Below, piece after piece: positions 16,753 through 28,133 of a stretch of DNA of 64,000 bases. The stretch comes from Streptomyces rhizoryzae. GTDB taxonomy: Bacteria > Actinomycetota > Actinomycetes > Streptomycetales > Streptomycetaceae. The stretch lies in NCBI RefSeq assembly GCF_023155275.1, contig NZ_JALMUV010000001.1, positions 310,001-374,000 on the forward strand. The letters are read 5' to 3'. The stretch's first letter is position 1, and every line of letters starts with the position of its first letter. The translations under genes were made by a program, and so were the position numbers. Under the pieces are notes generated by a model. It saw nothing but the letters and a program-made list of their open reading frames with translations. It was not told where the DNA came from and ran no database searches.

Positions 16753-17997
16753 ATGGTGGGCAGGAGACGGTTGGGCCGGCAGTTCGGCTGGCTGTGGGCG
16801 TCGTACGCGGTGAGCGCATATGGGTCCGGGCTGGGGTTCGGGGCGTTGCCGCTGATCGCGGTGCTGGTGCTGCATGCCGGACCGGCTGAGGTGTCCGCGC
16901 TGTCCGCGGTGGGGCCTGCGGTGGGTGCGCTGATCGCGGTGCCGCTCGCGCCGTGGGTGGAGTTCCGGCGCAAGCGCCCGGTCATGATCATGATGGACCT
17001 GGCCCGGTTCGCGGCCATGGCGTCGATCCCCGTCGCCTACGCCTTCGGACGGCTCGGTTTCGTCCAGCTGCTCGTGGTCTCGGCCGCGGTCGCCGCAGCC
17101 AAGATCGCCTTCAACGCGGCCAGCGGCGCCTACCTCAAGGCCCTCGTGCGGCCGGACGATCTTCTCGTCGCCCATGCGCGGTTCGAGTCCACGAACTGGA
17201 GCTCCATAGCGGTGGGGCCACCGCTGGGCGGGGCGGCGATCGGCCTGTTGGGGCCGGTCACCACCGTGGTGGCCGATGCGCTCAGCTACCTGCTCTCCGC
17301 ACTCGGCATCACCGCGATCCGCGGCCAGGAGGAAGCGCCGCGCACCACCGACAAGAGCCCGGTCCGGGCGGGCGCGCTGCTCGACGGCTGGCGACACATC
17401 ATGGGCCACCCCGGTCTGCGGCCGCTCTACGTCAACAACATGCTCGTCTCCGGTCTGATCATGGCCACCGAGCCGCTGCTGGCCGTGCTCCTGCTTCGAC
17501 AGCTCGGGTTCCCACCCTGGCAGTACGCCCTCGCCTTCGCCGCCCCCTGCCTCGGCGGACTCATCGGCTCCCGGCTGGCCCACCGTGTCGTGGCCCGCTT
17601 CGGCCGGCACCGGGTCTTCCGGACCGTCGGCACCCTGCGCGCCATCTGGCTGATCGGCCTGGTCTTCGTCCGTCCCGGCGTCGTCGGCCTCGTCACCGTG
17701 ATGGCCGTCGAGCTGGCGATCATCATCAACATGAGCCTGTACAGCCCGGTGCTCGCCACCTACCGGCTCGAACACACTCCCAAGCACCTCGTCGCCCGCA
17801 CCCTGTCGGCCTGGTCGATCGGGCAGCAGGCGTCCATCGCCGTCCTCACCGCGCTCGCCGGCCTGCTCGCCGACGTCACCAGCCCACGCACCGCTCTCAC
17901 GGCCGCAGGGCTGCTCATCCTGGCCACCCCGCTCCTGCTTCCCCGACAGGAGCAGACGTCGCAGCACGAGCCGGAACCGTCCCCCAGCCCCTCATGA
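16753..17997 (+). CDS. MFS transporter
   Basis: The 414-residue product from ATG 16753 has about 12 membrane segments. A conserved FESTNWSSIAVGPPLGG segment is characteristic of the MFS_3/enterobactin-exporter-like group. It is followed 86 bp downstream by the isochorismatase-like gene in the same direction and is divergent from the LysR gene. It is a probable drug or small-molecule exporter; the substrate is unknown. Confidence 0.85.
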   Translation: MVGRRRLGRQFGWLWASYAVSAYGSGLGFGALPLIAVLVLHAGPAEVSALSAVGPAVGALIAVPLAPWVEFRRKRPVMIMMDLARFAAMASIPVAYAFGRLGFVQLLVVSAAVAAAKIAFNAASGAYLKALVRPDDLLVAHARFESTNWSSIAVGPPLGGAAIGLLGPVTTVVADALSYLLSALGITAIRGQEEAPRTTDKSPVRAGALLDGWRHIMGHPGLRPLYVNNMLVSGLIMATEPLLAVLLLRQLGFPPWQYALAFAAPCLGGLIGSRLAHRVVARFGRHRVFRTVGTLRAIWLIGLVFVRPGVVGLVTVMAVELAIIINMSLYSPVLATYRLEHTPKHLVARTLSAWSIGQQASIAVLTALAGLLADVTSPRTALTAAGLLILATPLLLPRQEQTSQHEPEPSPSPS

Positions 17998-18083
17998 GCC
18001 ACCGCAACTCGCCCCTGAGACCCGCAGCCGGTCCGCCGCGCGTCCGCGTCGACCAGGCACACCACCAGCAAGGAGAACATCGC

Positions 18084-18683
18084 GTGAGCACTGCCCCCGC
18101 ACTCGACCCCGCGCACACCGCTCTTCTCGTCATGGACTACCAGCCCGCGATCCTGGCCGTGGTGCCCGCAGGCGAGGACCGAAACGCCCTGCTCGGTCGC
18201 GTGGCAGGGGCCATCGCCGACGTTCGCGTGAACGGCGGCACCATCGCCTACGTACGCGTCGGCTTCACCGAGGCGGACTGGGACGCGATCCCGGCCTCCA
18301 ACAAGTCCTTCGCCCCGCTGGCCCACCACCGCGCCATGCACCACGAGGACCCTGCCACCGCCGTCCACGAGCGCCTGGCTCCCCAGGAGGGCGACATCGT
18401 CGTGCGCAAGGTCCGATACGGCGGCATGTCCACGACCGACCTCGACCAGCAGCTGCGCGAGCGCGGCATCACCACTCTGGTCGTCTCCGGCATCAGCACC
18501 GGCGGAGTCGTCCTGTCCACCGTCATCGACGCGGCCGACCGCGACTACCGGCTCTACGTCCTGTCCGACGGCGTCGCCGACCCGGACACCGAGGTCCACG
18601 ACGTCCTGCTCCACCGGGTCTTCCCCTCACGGGCCCACATCATCGACACCACCGAGCTGCGCGCCCTGCTCCGGGCTGACTGA
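18084..18683 (+). CDS. Isochorismatase-fold hydrolase lacking the usual Cys
   Basis: GTG 18084, with AAGGAGA upstream, gives 199 residues of the cysteine hydrolase/isochorismatase fold. The Asp (LLVMDYQ) and Lys (VVRKVRYGG) of the triad are present. The segment that normally holds the nucleophilic Cys reads SGISTGGVVLST, with no Cys. True isochorismatases such as PhzD also lack Cys, so the protein may still be active on an ether or ester, or be a binding protein. It follows the MFS gene and is probably under the same LysR control. Confidence 0.8.
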   Translation: MSTAPALDPAHTALLVMDYQPAILAVVPAGEDRNALLGRVAGAIADVRVNGGTIAYVRVGFTEADWDAIPASNKSFAPLAHHRAMHHEDPATAVHERLAPQEGDIVVRKVRYGGMSTTDLDQQLRERGITTLVVSGISTGGVVLSTVIDAADRDYRLYVLSDGVADPDTEVHDVLLHRVFPSRAHIIDTTELRALLRAD

Positions 18684-18702
18684 CGCGAGCCACGGTGCGG
18701 TG

Positions 18703-19848
18703 TCAGTAGTGGATGGTGTGGTTGCGCAGGATCTGACGTGCCGGGCGTCCGGTGTCGAGGCGGGCGGCAGACCTCAGGGCGAAGTACGCCCGGAACGTGG
18801 AGATGTGGTGCTCGGTCAGCATGGCGATGGTGCGGTTCCAGGTGCCGCCGTCCCTGGTGCGCCACAGGTCGAGCAGGGAGCCGCCCACGTTGCCCTGGAC
18901 GGTGTCGCCGTCATCGTAGGTGGGGCCGTGCGCGAAGCTGGTGGGTATTCCGTTCTCCCCGACGTAGCGGTAGTCGCCCAGGACGTAGGCGGCGGCCGCG
19001 TCGGCGAAGGCTTCCGTCCACGCGCAGGTTCCGGAACTGGCCTTGTCGACCCAGTGCGGGCTGCACCGGGTGACCCGCGGGAACCAGCCGCCGAACAGGA
19101 GGTGCTGGAGGAAGTGCGCGCTCTCGTGCAGCACCGTGTGTTCGGAGTCGGGCACCGCGCCGGCCAGGTGGACGGTGTGGTGCCCGGTGTCGTAGTAGGC
19201 ATCGGCAGGTGCCGACGCGTCCCACTGGAGGGTCAGTTCGGTACAGGCGTTGTTGTCGGTCTCACGGGCGCTCCAGCAGTTGCTCTTCGGGTTGCCGCGC
19301 TTCCACCACAGCTCGTTCCCGGTGTCGAAGGCGTGCCAGGCACGCATGTCGCCGAAGGGCGGCTTCCTGGTTCCCAACGCTCTGCTGGAGGACACCGCGG
19401 TGGTTGCCGGGGAGTTCCAGGTGAAGGTGGCTCCTGACCCGTTGGTGACCTTCCAGAGCCTGCTGCTCTCCGTCGAGATCCGGACCCACAGCAGGTCCAC
19501 CGTCGGTGCGGGCCCGGGGGTGTAGCACGCCTGGAAGCCGCCGTCGGAGACATCCGTGAACAGGGCGGTGGTGGTGAGTTTCCGGACCGTGCCCAACGCC
19601 CGTTCGCGGCCCCACAGTTCGACGTTGGCGTTGCGTACCGGTTTGGTCTTCCACGGTTTGCCCGGCCCGTCCTCGGCCGACCGGTAGTCGTAGTGGAGGG
19701 CGCCGGTCAGGCAGATCTGCCTGGCGGGCGCACCGGCCGCACCGGAGAAGAGCTGGGGGAGGGCGAGAGCGGCCGCCATCAGGACGGCGCCGCAGCCTGC
19801 TATGACGAACCTCTTCCGGAGGAAGCGGCTGTTTCCTTGATCCATCAT
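18703..19848 (-). CDS. Secreted protein with HExxH zinc-protease motif
   Basis: The 381-residue product has a strong N-terminal signal (RKRF, then a hydrophobic stretch to about residue 40). Residues about 45-150 look like a beta-sandwich of the transthyretin-like kind (GALHYDYRS, DGGFQACYTPG). The C-terminal half contains VLHESAHFLQH, a classic HExxH zinc site, and WTEAFADAAAAY about 40 residues later, whose Glu could be the third ligand, as in gluzincins. Several Cys pairs suggest disulfides. A secreted metallopeptidase is the best reading, but the family is not one I can name. It lies downstream of acsA but is separated from it by a strong terminator. Confidence 0.7.
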   Translation of the reverse strand: MMDQGNSRFLRKRFVIAGCGAVLMAAALALPQLFSGAAGAPARQICLTGALHYDYRSAEDGPGKPWKTKPVRNANVELWGRERALGTVRKLTTTALFTDVSDGGFQACYTPGPAPTVDLLWVRISTESSRLWKVTNGSGATFTWNSPATTAVSSSRALGTRKPPFGDMRAWHAFDTGNELWWKRGNPKSNCWSARETDNNACTELTLQWDASAPADAYYDTGHHTVHLAGAVPDSEHTVLHESAHFLQHLLFGGWFPRVTRCSPHWVDKASSGTCAWTEAFADAAAAYVLGDYRYVGENGIPTSFAHGPTYDDGDTVQGNVGGSLLDLWRTRDGGTWNRTIAMLTEHHISTFRAYFALRSAARLDTGRPARQILRNHTIHY

Positions 19849-19933
19849 GGGACTCCCTGGTCGTCATGGTCCGGACGGCCCGGCGCGCGGCAGGGGTGCG
19901 GCCGGTGCGCCGGCGGTCGCGCCGCTGCACGGC

Positions 19934-19975
19934 GCGAGGCCCCGCCCAGGGCTCACGCCCGTCGCGGGGCCTCGC
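19934..19975 (-). terminator. Strong hairpin terminator after acsA
   Basis: GCGAGGCCCCGC (19934-19945) and GCGGGGCCTCGC (19964-19975) form a perfect 12-bp stem with an 18-base loop, about 30 bases beyond the acsA stop. It is a probable factor-independent terminator of the acetate operon, isolating the downstream metalloprotease gene. Confidence 0.75.
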
Positions 19976-20006
19976 TACCGTTCGTGGCCGGCCGGGCCGT
20001 CGGTCG

Positions 20007-21962
<1,956 letters not shown>

Positions 21963-22037
21963 GACGTGCTGTTCCTTGGAGTCGTTCGTCGGGTGAGGGA
22001 GACGTGGGGCGCCGCGACGGCGTCGCGGCGCCGGGGG

Positions 22038-23669
22038 TCAGTGCGCGCCGGCCCCGGTGAGGGAACGGACTTCCAGCTCCGCGTACTTGTCCGGGTCTCT
22101 CTCGCGGGAGGCGAGGGTGCCCAGCCAGCCGGCCAGGAAGCCGATCGGGATGGAGACCAGGCCGGGGTTCTCCAGCGGGAACCAGTGGAAGTCCGCACCG
22201 GTCACCAGGGATGCCGGGGTGCCGGAGACGACCGGGGAGAAGACCACCAGTACCACCGCGGCCAGCAGGCCGCCGTAGATGCTGCACAGCGCGCCGGTGG
22301 TGTTGAACCGCTTCCAGAACAGGCTGTACAGGATCGTCGGCAGGTTGGCCGAGGCCGCGACGGCGAAGGCCAGGGCCACCAGCGCCGCGGTGTTGAGCTT
22401 GTCGGCGAACATGCTCAGTACGACGGCCACCAGGCCGATCCCGATCGCGGCGAACCGCGCCGTCCGGATCTCCTCGCGCTCACTGGCCTGCCCCTTGCGC
22501 AGGGCGTGCGCGAACAGGTCGTGGGCGAAGGAGGTGGACGAGGTGAGGGTGAGGCCGGCCACCACCGCCAGGATCGTGGCGAAGGCAACCGCCGAGGTCA
22601 CCGCCAGCAGGGTGGCGCCCGTCGTGGTGCCGGGCCCGCCGCCGAGCACTTCGGCCAGCATCGGTGCGGCCGTGGTGCCCGCCGGGTTGGCGGCCCCGAT
22701 CCTCGCGTGCCCCACCAGGGCCGCCGCGCCGAAGCCCAGCACGAGCGTCATCAGGTAGAAGCTGCCGATGAGGCCGATCGCCCAGTTCACCGACGTCCGG
22801 GCGGCCTTGGCGGTCGGCACCGTGTAGAAGCGGACGAGGATGTGCGGCAGGCCCGCGGTGCCCAGGACCAGGGCGACCCCGAGGCTGATGAAGTCCAGCT
22901 CGGTCGTGGGGCCGGCGCCGTACTTCAGGCCGGGCGAGAGGAAGGCGTGGCCCTTGCCGCTGGCCTCGGCCGCCGAGCCGAGGAGCGAGGAGACGTTCCA
23001 GCCGAACCTGCTCAGCACCAGAACGGTCAGCACCAGCGTGCCGGCCATCAGCATCCCGGCCTTGACGATCTGCACCCAGGTGGTGCCCTTCATACCGCCC
23101 ACGACGACGTAGAGGATCATCAGCACGCCGACGCCCAGAATGATCCACTTCTTGGGCGCGTCACCGGAGACGCCGAGCAGCAGGGCCACCAGGGACCCCG
23201 CGCCGACCATCTGGGCGAGCAGGTAGACCACGGAGATCACCATGGTCGAGATGCCCGCCGCGGTGCGCACCGGCCGCTGGCGCAGGCGGAACGCGAGGAC
23301 GTCGGCCATGGTGAACCGGCCCGTGTTGCGCAGCGGTTCGGCCACCAGGACCAGCGCCAGGACCCAGGCGACGAGGAAGCCGACGGAGTACAGGAACCCG
23401 TCGTACCCGAAGAGCGCGATGAGGCCGGTGACGCCCAGGAACGAGGCGGCCGACATGTAGTCGCCGGAGATGGCCAGGCCGTTCTGGAACCCGGAGAACG
23501 AGCGGCCGCCGGTGTAGAAGTCCGTGGTGCCCTTGGTCTGCCGGCTCGCCCAGAGGGTGACGCCCAGCGTGGCTGCCACCACCGCCAGGAACAGGCCGAG
23601 GGTCAGCCAACGGCCGCCGTCCGCAGCCGGGGCAGCGGCCAGGGCGGTCTGCCGGAGTGGAGTGATCAT
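22038..23669 (-). CDS. actP: Cation/acetate symporter (SSS family)
   Basis: The 543-residue sodium:solute symporter has about 13 membrane segments and the family signatures DFYTGGRSFSGFQNGLA near residue 50 and FATILAVVAGLTLTSS in the C-terminal half. ATG 23669 overlaps the stop of the DUF485 gene (ATGA). Its placement between DUF485 and acsA is the conserved acetate-uptake arrangement. Confidence 0.93.
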   Translation of the reverse strand: MITPLRQTALAAAPAADGGRWLTLGLFLAVVAATLGVTLWASRQTKGTTDFYTGGRSFSGFQNGLAISGDYMSAASFLGVTGLIALFGYDGFLYSVGFLVAWVLALVLVAEPLRNTGRFTMADVLAFRLRQRPVRTAAGISTMVISVVYLLAQMVGAGSLVALLLGVSGDAPKKWIILGVGVLMILYVVVGGMKGTTWVQIVKAGMLMAGTLVLTVLVLSRFGWNVSSLLGSAAEASGKGHAFLSPGLKYGAGPTTELDFISLGVALVLGTAGLPHILVRFYTVPTAKAARTSVNWAIGLIGSFYLMTLVLGFGAAALVGHARIGAANPAGTTAAPMLAEVLGGGPGTTTGATLLAVTSAVAFATILAVVAGLTLTSSTSFAHDLFAHALRKGQASEREEIRTARFAAIGIGLVAVVLSMFADKLNTAALVALAFAVAASANLPTILYSLFWKRFNTTGALCSIYGGLLAAVVLVVFSPVVSGTPASLVTGADFHWFPLENPGLVSIPIGFLAGWLGTLASRERDPDKYAELEVRSLTGAGAH

Positions 23670-24100
23670 GCCGCGGTGCCCTCCGCCTCGCTGTGGCTGT
23701 GCGCACGGATCCGGGCCTGCTCGATGCCGTCCCTGATCTCTTCCGCGAGCGGGTCCCGCCGGCGGTGCGCGTGCCGGGTGTAGAGCCACGCGGCGAGGAA
23801 GGTCGCGGCGAACTGGGCGAGTCCGAGGAAGAGCGCGACGTTCAGATTGCCCACGACCCGGCCGGTCATGAGGCCGGGTGCGTAGCTGGACAGCAGGACG
23901 TACAGCAGGTACAGGCTGAGCACCGCGGTGGTCGCCACTGCGGCGAACGTCCGGTGCGAGCGCCGGAGTTCGCGGAACGGCCGGCCCTGCTGTGCGGTCC
24001 GGAACACCGTGGCGGTGAGGTCGCCAGCGGCGGGCGGGGCTCCCGTGCTGTCGGGCGCGCCGGCGGTGGGGCTGCCGGGCGGGGAGGCGTGCGTGTTCAT
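23666..24100 (-). CDS. DUF485 membrane protein of the acetate operon
   Basis: The 144-residue product has two membrane helices (about 55-75 and 88-110) with FRELRRSHRTFAAV before the first, the DUF485 hallmark. GGAAGG precedes ATG 24100. DUF485 proteins are almost always coupled to ActP and are thought to assist it; here the genes overlap by 4 bp. The Pro/Ala-rich N-terminal 30 residues are probably disordered. Confidence 0.9.
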   Translation of the reverse strand: MNTHASPPGSPTAGAPDSTGAPPAAGDLTATVFRTAQQGRPFRELRRSHRTFAAVATTAVLSLYLLYVLLSSYAPGLMTGRVVGNLNVALFLGLAQFAATFLAAWLYTRHAHRRRDPLAEEIRDGIEQARIRAHSHSEAEGTAA

Positions 24101-24645
24101 AGACCTTCCAGTGATGGGGCTCGGTGGGGCCCGGCGGCCGGGCCGGCCACGGGCGGTGGTGTGCGCACCGGTTCACGGCACCGGTTGAACGGGCTGCCCA
24201 GCCGGCCGGTGAGCAGGGAAGCCCGGGTCGGCGGGGAGTACGGGGCGGCATGAGCCGGCTCCTGACAGCCGCGCGGACGGGCACGGCGGCCCGGTCGCAG
24301 GACCGTTGTCCAGCCACAGTGTGGAGCGGGACCGGCCATGATGGATGACGGGCCGCACCGAAGGATTAAGGCACCGCGGGGCGGGGCAGGGCACCGAAAG
24401 ATCTCGCGGCCGCGGCCCGTTGCGCGCCGCCCGGGGCCCGTTGCGGAAAAATTATCGATTTCTTGCACGCCGGCGTCACCCTTCTGGGCAGAGCTGCCGG
24501 CCCCGGCGGGTGTGCCCCCCTGCATGGCGCCGGTGGGCCGGCAGCTCCGTAGCCAGGTAAGACCGCGCGTTCCCCCGCCTCCGCACGGGAACCGCCCTCC
24601 AGACAGTCGTGGTGTGACATGCCGACCAACCCCGCAAGGACCGCT
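24101..24645. other. Divergent promoter region between acetate operon and LAL regulator
   Basis: No supported gene. An unusually AT-rich patch at about 24445-24473 (including AAAAATTATCGATTTCTTG) stands out against the GC-rich background and is a likely promoter or binding region for one of the two divergent units. Confidence 0.5.
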
Positions 24646-24661
24646 TCCGTTCCGGAACGGA
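24646..24661 (+). promoter_or_regulatory. 16-bp perfect palindrome just upstream of the LAL start
   Basis: TCCGTTCCGGAACGGA is perfectly self-complementary and ends 10 bases before GTG 24672. It includes the only purine-rich stretch (GGAACGGA) that could serve as ribosome site. It may be an operator, or an RNA element limiting translation. Confidence 0.4.
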
Positions 24662-24671
24662 GTGCGGTCCG

Positions 24672-27503
24672 GTGCTGATCGGGCGGGAACGTGAGCTGAG
24701 CGCCCTCGCCCGGCTGCTCGACGGCCCCTGGACCGGCGGTGACTCCGCGGCCGTCACCGGGAGTTGGGGAAGCGGGAAGACCGCGCTGCTGCGGGCCGTC
24801 CTGGCGGACCTCCGCCAGGACCCCGGAACCTGCGTCGTCTCGGCGGTCGCGGATCCACTGGAGCGCGACCTGCCCTTCGGCGTGGTGCGACGGCTCTTCG
24901 AGCACCTGGCCGCGGACGACCCGTCAGCTCCGCCGCTGCGCGACCGGACCCTGGACGCCGCCCGGGTGCTCGCCCCGTGGACGCAGCCGCCCGGTGGGCG
25001 GGCGGCCATGACCGGGCCGGACGCGGAGGTCCTCGGCGACCTGTACCGGCTGTCCGTCCGGCTGGCGGGTGAGAAACGGCTGCTGATCGCCGTCGACGAT
25101 CTTCAGTGGGCCGACCCGCAGTCCCTGCTCTGGCTGCGGTACCTGCTGCGCAGGGCCGACCACCGGCCGCTGGTCGTCCTGGCCACGCTCGGCCCGGGGG
25201 CCGCGCCTGCGCACGCTGCTGCGGTGGCCGCCGTGGAGCCGCTGTTCCCGCACCGGCTGACACTCGACGGCCTCGCCGACGACGCCGTCGGGGCCCTGGC
25301 GGCCCAGGTCCTGGGTGAGCCCCCGGAGCCCCCGTTCACCGCCGCCTGCCGGGCGGCCACCGGCGGCAACCCCCTGCTGCTGCACGCCGTGCTGCGCGGG
25401 CTCCGGGCCTCGGGACAGCGCCCCCGGGCGGAGCTGGCGGACCGGATCACCGGCCATGTCCCGGCCGACCTCGGTTCGGCCGTGCTCCTGCGGATGCAGG
25501 AGGTCGATCCGCACGCCGTGGCCACGGCCCAGGCCGTCGCGGTGCTCGGCGGTGCGCCGGGCACCGACCTGATCACGGAGGTCACCGGCCTGCCGGAGCC
25601 GGCCGTCGCGGACGCCGCGCACCGGCTGGTGGGCACGGGGTGGATGACCGGTACGGAGCACGGCCTGTCCTTCGTCTGCGACGTCCTGCCGGCGGCGGTC
25701 ACCGCGGTGGTGCTGCCGAGCCGGCGGGGCGACGTCCACCTCCGGGCGGCCCGGCACCTGCTGGCGCACGAGGCCCCGTTGCTGCGGGTGGCCGCTCACC
25801 TGCTGCTCAGCCCCCTGGGCGAGCCGTGGGTGCCGGAGGTGCTCGGCCGGGCTGCGGCGCTGGCCGCGGAGCAGGGTGACGACGCGCACGCCGCGGCCCT
25901 TCTGCGCCGCGCCCTGCGCGAGGAGCTCACCGCGGACGTGCGGTCCGCGCTGCTGGCGACGCTGGGCGAACTGGAACTCACCTCCAGCCTGCCGGTCGCC
26001 GTCCGCAATCTGGAGCGCAGCCTGGAACTGTCCGCGGACCCGGCGAAGCAGACCGCCCTCGCCCGCAAGCTGGCCGGCGCACTGCTGGCCCTGGACCGGC
26101 ACCCCGACGCGCTGGAGGCGTTGCGGCGCACCTCCGAGGCGGTCCGGGAAACGGCCCCCGACCACGCCATGCGGCTGGAGATCGACTTCATCCACACCAG
26201 CCTGAGCGAGGCGGCCTCGGCCCCGGCCGTGGTGCCGCGGCTGATGGAGCTGGACCTCTCCGACGCGGCCGGCGGTCCGGTGCAGCGGCCCCTGGCCGCC
26301 CTGTTGAGCCTGCGTGCCGCCATGGCGGGAACGTCCACGCGAGAAGTGGTGGACCTGGCCCGACTGGCGCTGAGCCGGGGCATGGCCCCGGAGGACGACG
26401 CATCCCTCGTCTACACCGGCGCGGTGACCTCGCTGGGAGCCGCCGGGGAGACGGACCTCGCGCTGACCTACGCCGACGCGGCCGTGCGGGCGGCGCAGGC
26501 CGGGGCCTCGGCCTTCCACCACGCCCACGCCCTCAGCACCCGGGCGAACATCTACTGCCGGCTCGGCCGCCTCACGGACTGCCAGGCCGACGCGGAGGCC
26601 GCGCTGGGCGCACTCGGCAGTATCGGCGTCGGCCCGTGCAACGGCCTCAGCACGTTCGCGATCACGACGCTGGCGGAGACGCTGCTCCGGCAGGGCGAGC
26701 TCGCCGACGCCGAAGACCTGCTGGTGCGCGGCGACCTGAACGGCCGGCTGAACGGCAACTGGATCCACGACTACGTCCTGATGGTGCGCGGCTGGCTGCG
26801 CTGCGCCCAGGGCCGGTTGCCGGAAGGGCTGGCCGACTTCCTGCTGTGCGGCGAGCGGACCTGCGCCCGCTCGATGCCCAATCCCGGTTTCTTTCCCTGG
26901 CGTTCGGAGGCGGCGCTGGTGCACGCGGCGCTGCGGCAGGGCGAGGAGGCCAGGGCGCTGGCCCAGGAGGAGGTGCGGCTGGCCCGCATCTGGGGCGTGC
27001 CCGAGGTGACCGGGGTGGCCGTACGCGCCCTGGGAGTGGTGGTCGGCGGGCGCAAGGGACTCGATCTGCTCGGCGAGGCCGTACGGCTCCTCGCCGGCAC
27101 ACCCGCGCGGGTGCGGTACGCCCAGGCGCTGGCCGACTGCGGGGTCCTGGCCCGCAAGGCCGGCCGGCTGTCCGAGGCCCGGGCGCACCTGCGGCGGGCG
27201 GTGAGCGTCGCCCATGAGTGCTCGGCGACGTCGCTGGCCGACCAGGCGCTCGCGGAGCTGCGCGCCGCCGGTGACCGGCCGCGCACCCGGACGTTCCACG
27301 GCGTGGGAGCACTGACCCCCACCGAGCGGCGGGTGGCGGAGCTGGCCGGCCGGGGCCTGACCAACCGCGAGATCGCCCAGCGCCTCTTCGTCGGTCTGCG
27401 CACCGTGGAGGTGCACCTGACCAACGTCTACGGGAAGCTCGCCATCGACGGCCGCGCGGGGCTGAGGCGCGCGCTGGCCCCCCACGATGCGGACCCGCAG
27501 TGA
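24672..27503 (+). CDS. Large LuxR-family (LAL) ATPase regulator
   Basis: The 943-residue protein has an N-terminal AAA ATPase with Walker A GSWGSGKTALL (about residues 30-40) and Walker B LLIAVDDLQWAD, a TPR-like helical middle, and a C-terminal LuxR HTH (LTPTERRVAELAGRGLTNREIAQRLFVGLRTVEVH in the last 70 residues; only its first part is needed to recognise it). LALs activate antibiotic or sugar-use genes after sensing an inducer. No target cluster is directly adjacent on the right; the acetate operon is divergent. Confidence 0.9.
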   Translation: MLIGRERELSALARLLDGPWTGGDSAAVTGSWGSGKTALLRAVLADLRQDPGTCVVSAVADPLERDLPFGVVRRLFEHLAADDPSAPPLRDRTLDAARVLAPWTQPPGGRAAMTGPDAEVLGDLYRLSVRLAGEKRLLIAVDDLQWADPQSLLWLRYLLRRADHRPLVVLATLGPGAAPAHAAAVAAVEPLFPHRLTLDGLADDAVGALAAQVLGEPPEPPFTAACRAATGGNPLLLHAVLRGLRASGQRPRAELADRITGHVPADLGSAVLLRMQEVDPHAVATAQAVAVLGGAPGTDLITEVTGLPEPAVADAAHRLVGTGWMTGTEHGLSFVCDVLPAAVTAVVLPSRRGDVHLRAARHLLAHEAPLLRVAAHLLLSPLGEPWVPEVLGRAAALAAEQGDDAHAAALLRRALREELTADVRSALLATLGELELTSSLPVAVRNLERSLELSADPAKQTALARKLAGALLALDRHPDALEALRRTSEAVRETAPDHAMRLEIDFIHTSLSEAASAPAVVPRLMELDLSDAAGGPVQRPLAALLSLRAAMAGTSTREVVDLARLALSRGMAPEDDASLVYTGAVTSLGAAGETDLALTYADAAVRAAQAGASAFHHAHALSTRANIYCRLGRLTDCQADAEAALGALGSIGVGPCNGLSTFAITTLAETLLRQGELADAEDLLVRGDLNGRLNGNWIHDYVLMVRGWLRCAQGRLPEGLADFLLCGERTCARSMPNPGFFPWRSEAALVHAALRQGEEARALAQEEVRLARIWGVPEVTGVAVRALGVVVGGRKGLDLLGEAVRLLAGTPARVRYAQALADCGVLARKAGRLSEARAHLRRAVSVAHECSATSLADQALAELRAAGDRPRTRTFHGVGALTPTERRVAELAGRGLTNREIAQRLFVGLRTVEVHLTNVYGKLAIDGRAGLRRALAPHDADPQ

Positions 27504-27638
27504 GGACGTCGTGTCAGGTCGGTCCGGCAGCTTCCGCCGTCCCTTCGGTGCCGACCGCGACCTGACCGCGCGTTCCGGTACGCGCCTTCGCCACCGCCCC
27601 CTTCACCTGTCACGTTGTCCCCTACCGAGGAGAGACCC

Positions 27639-28133
27639 ATGGGGTTCGTCAAACCCACCACCGTGGCCCAAGTCGCCGAGGCCGTACGGCAGTCCGATCC
27701 GCTCGCCCGTCCGCTGGTGACCCTGGGCGCGGGGACGGGGCGCCATCCGTTCCTGCGCGCGCTGCTGTCGGACGGTGTCCCCGACAACGACAGCTTCTTC
27801 GTCACCCTCACCGACCGCTCGGTGCTCTTCCACGCGGTGGCAGCGGCGGGATACCGGCCGGGGAAGCTGCGGTACGCGATCGAGCACGAGCAGGTCCGCA
27901 CACGGATCAGCGAAGTGCGCCGGCGCCCCCTGTGGAGTACCTTCCGGTTCCGGTTCCCCGGGCACAGCCAGGCTGCCTGGCTCAACGTCGGCCGCGCCTG
28001 GCGACCGGAGATGGACCGGTTCCTCGACGCGCTGCACGGGGACGGGCTGCGCGGCCGGGCGCTCGGGCAGCCGGACTCCGGTGGGGCCGGGAATCCGGAG
28101 CACCGGCAGGACGGCCCGGGGACCGCGTCATGA
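27639..28133 (+). CDS. Hypothetical protein, possibly PH-like fold
   Basis: The 164-residue product from ATG 27639 (GAGGAGA upstream) has no signal or membrane segment. The middle (FFVTLTDRSVLFHA, then RTRISEVRRRPLWSTFRF) has the alternating pattern of bacterial PH-like domains; this is only a tentative reading. The stop overlaps the start of the following lipoprotein gene (ATGA), so the two are coupled. Confidence 0.65.
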   Translation: MGFVKPTTVAQVAEAVRQSDPLARPLVTLGAGTGRHPFLRALLSDGVPDNDSFFVTLTDRSVLFHAVAAAGYRPGKLRYAIEHEQVRTRISEVRRRPLWSTFRFRFPGHSQAAWLNVGRAWRPEMDRFLDALHGDGLRGRALGQPDSGGAGNPEHRQDGPGTAS

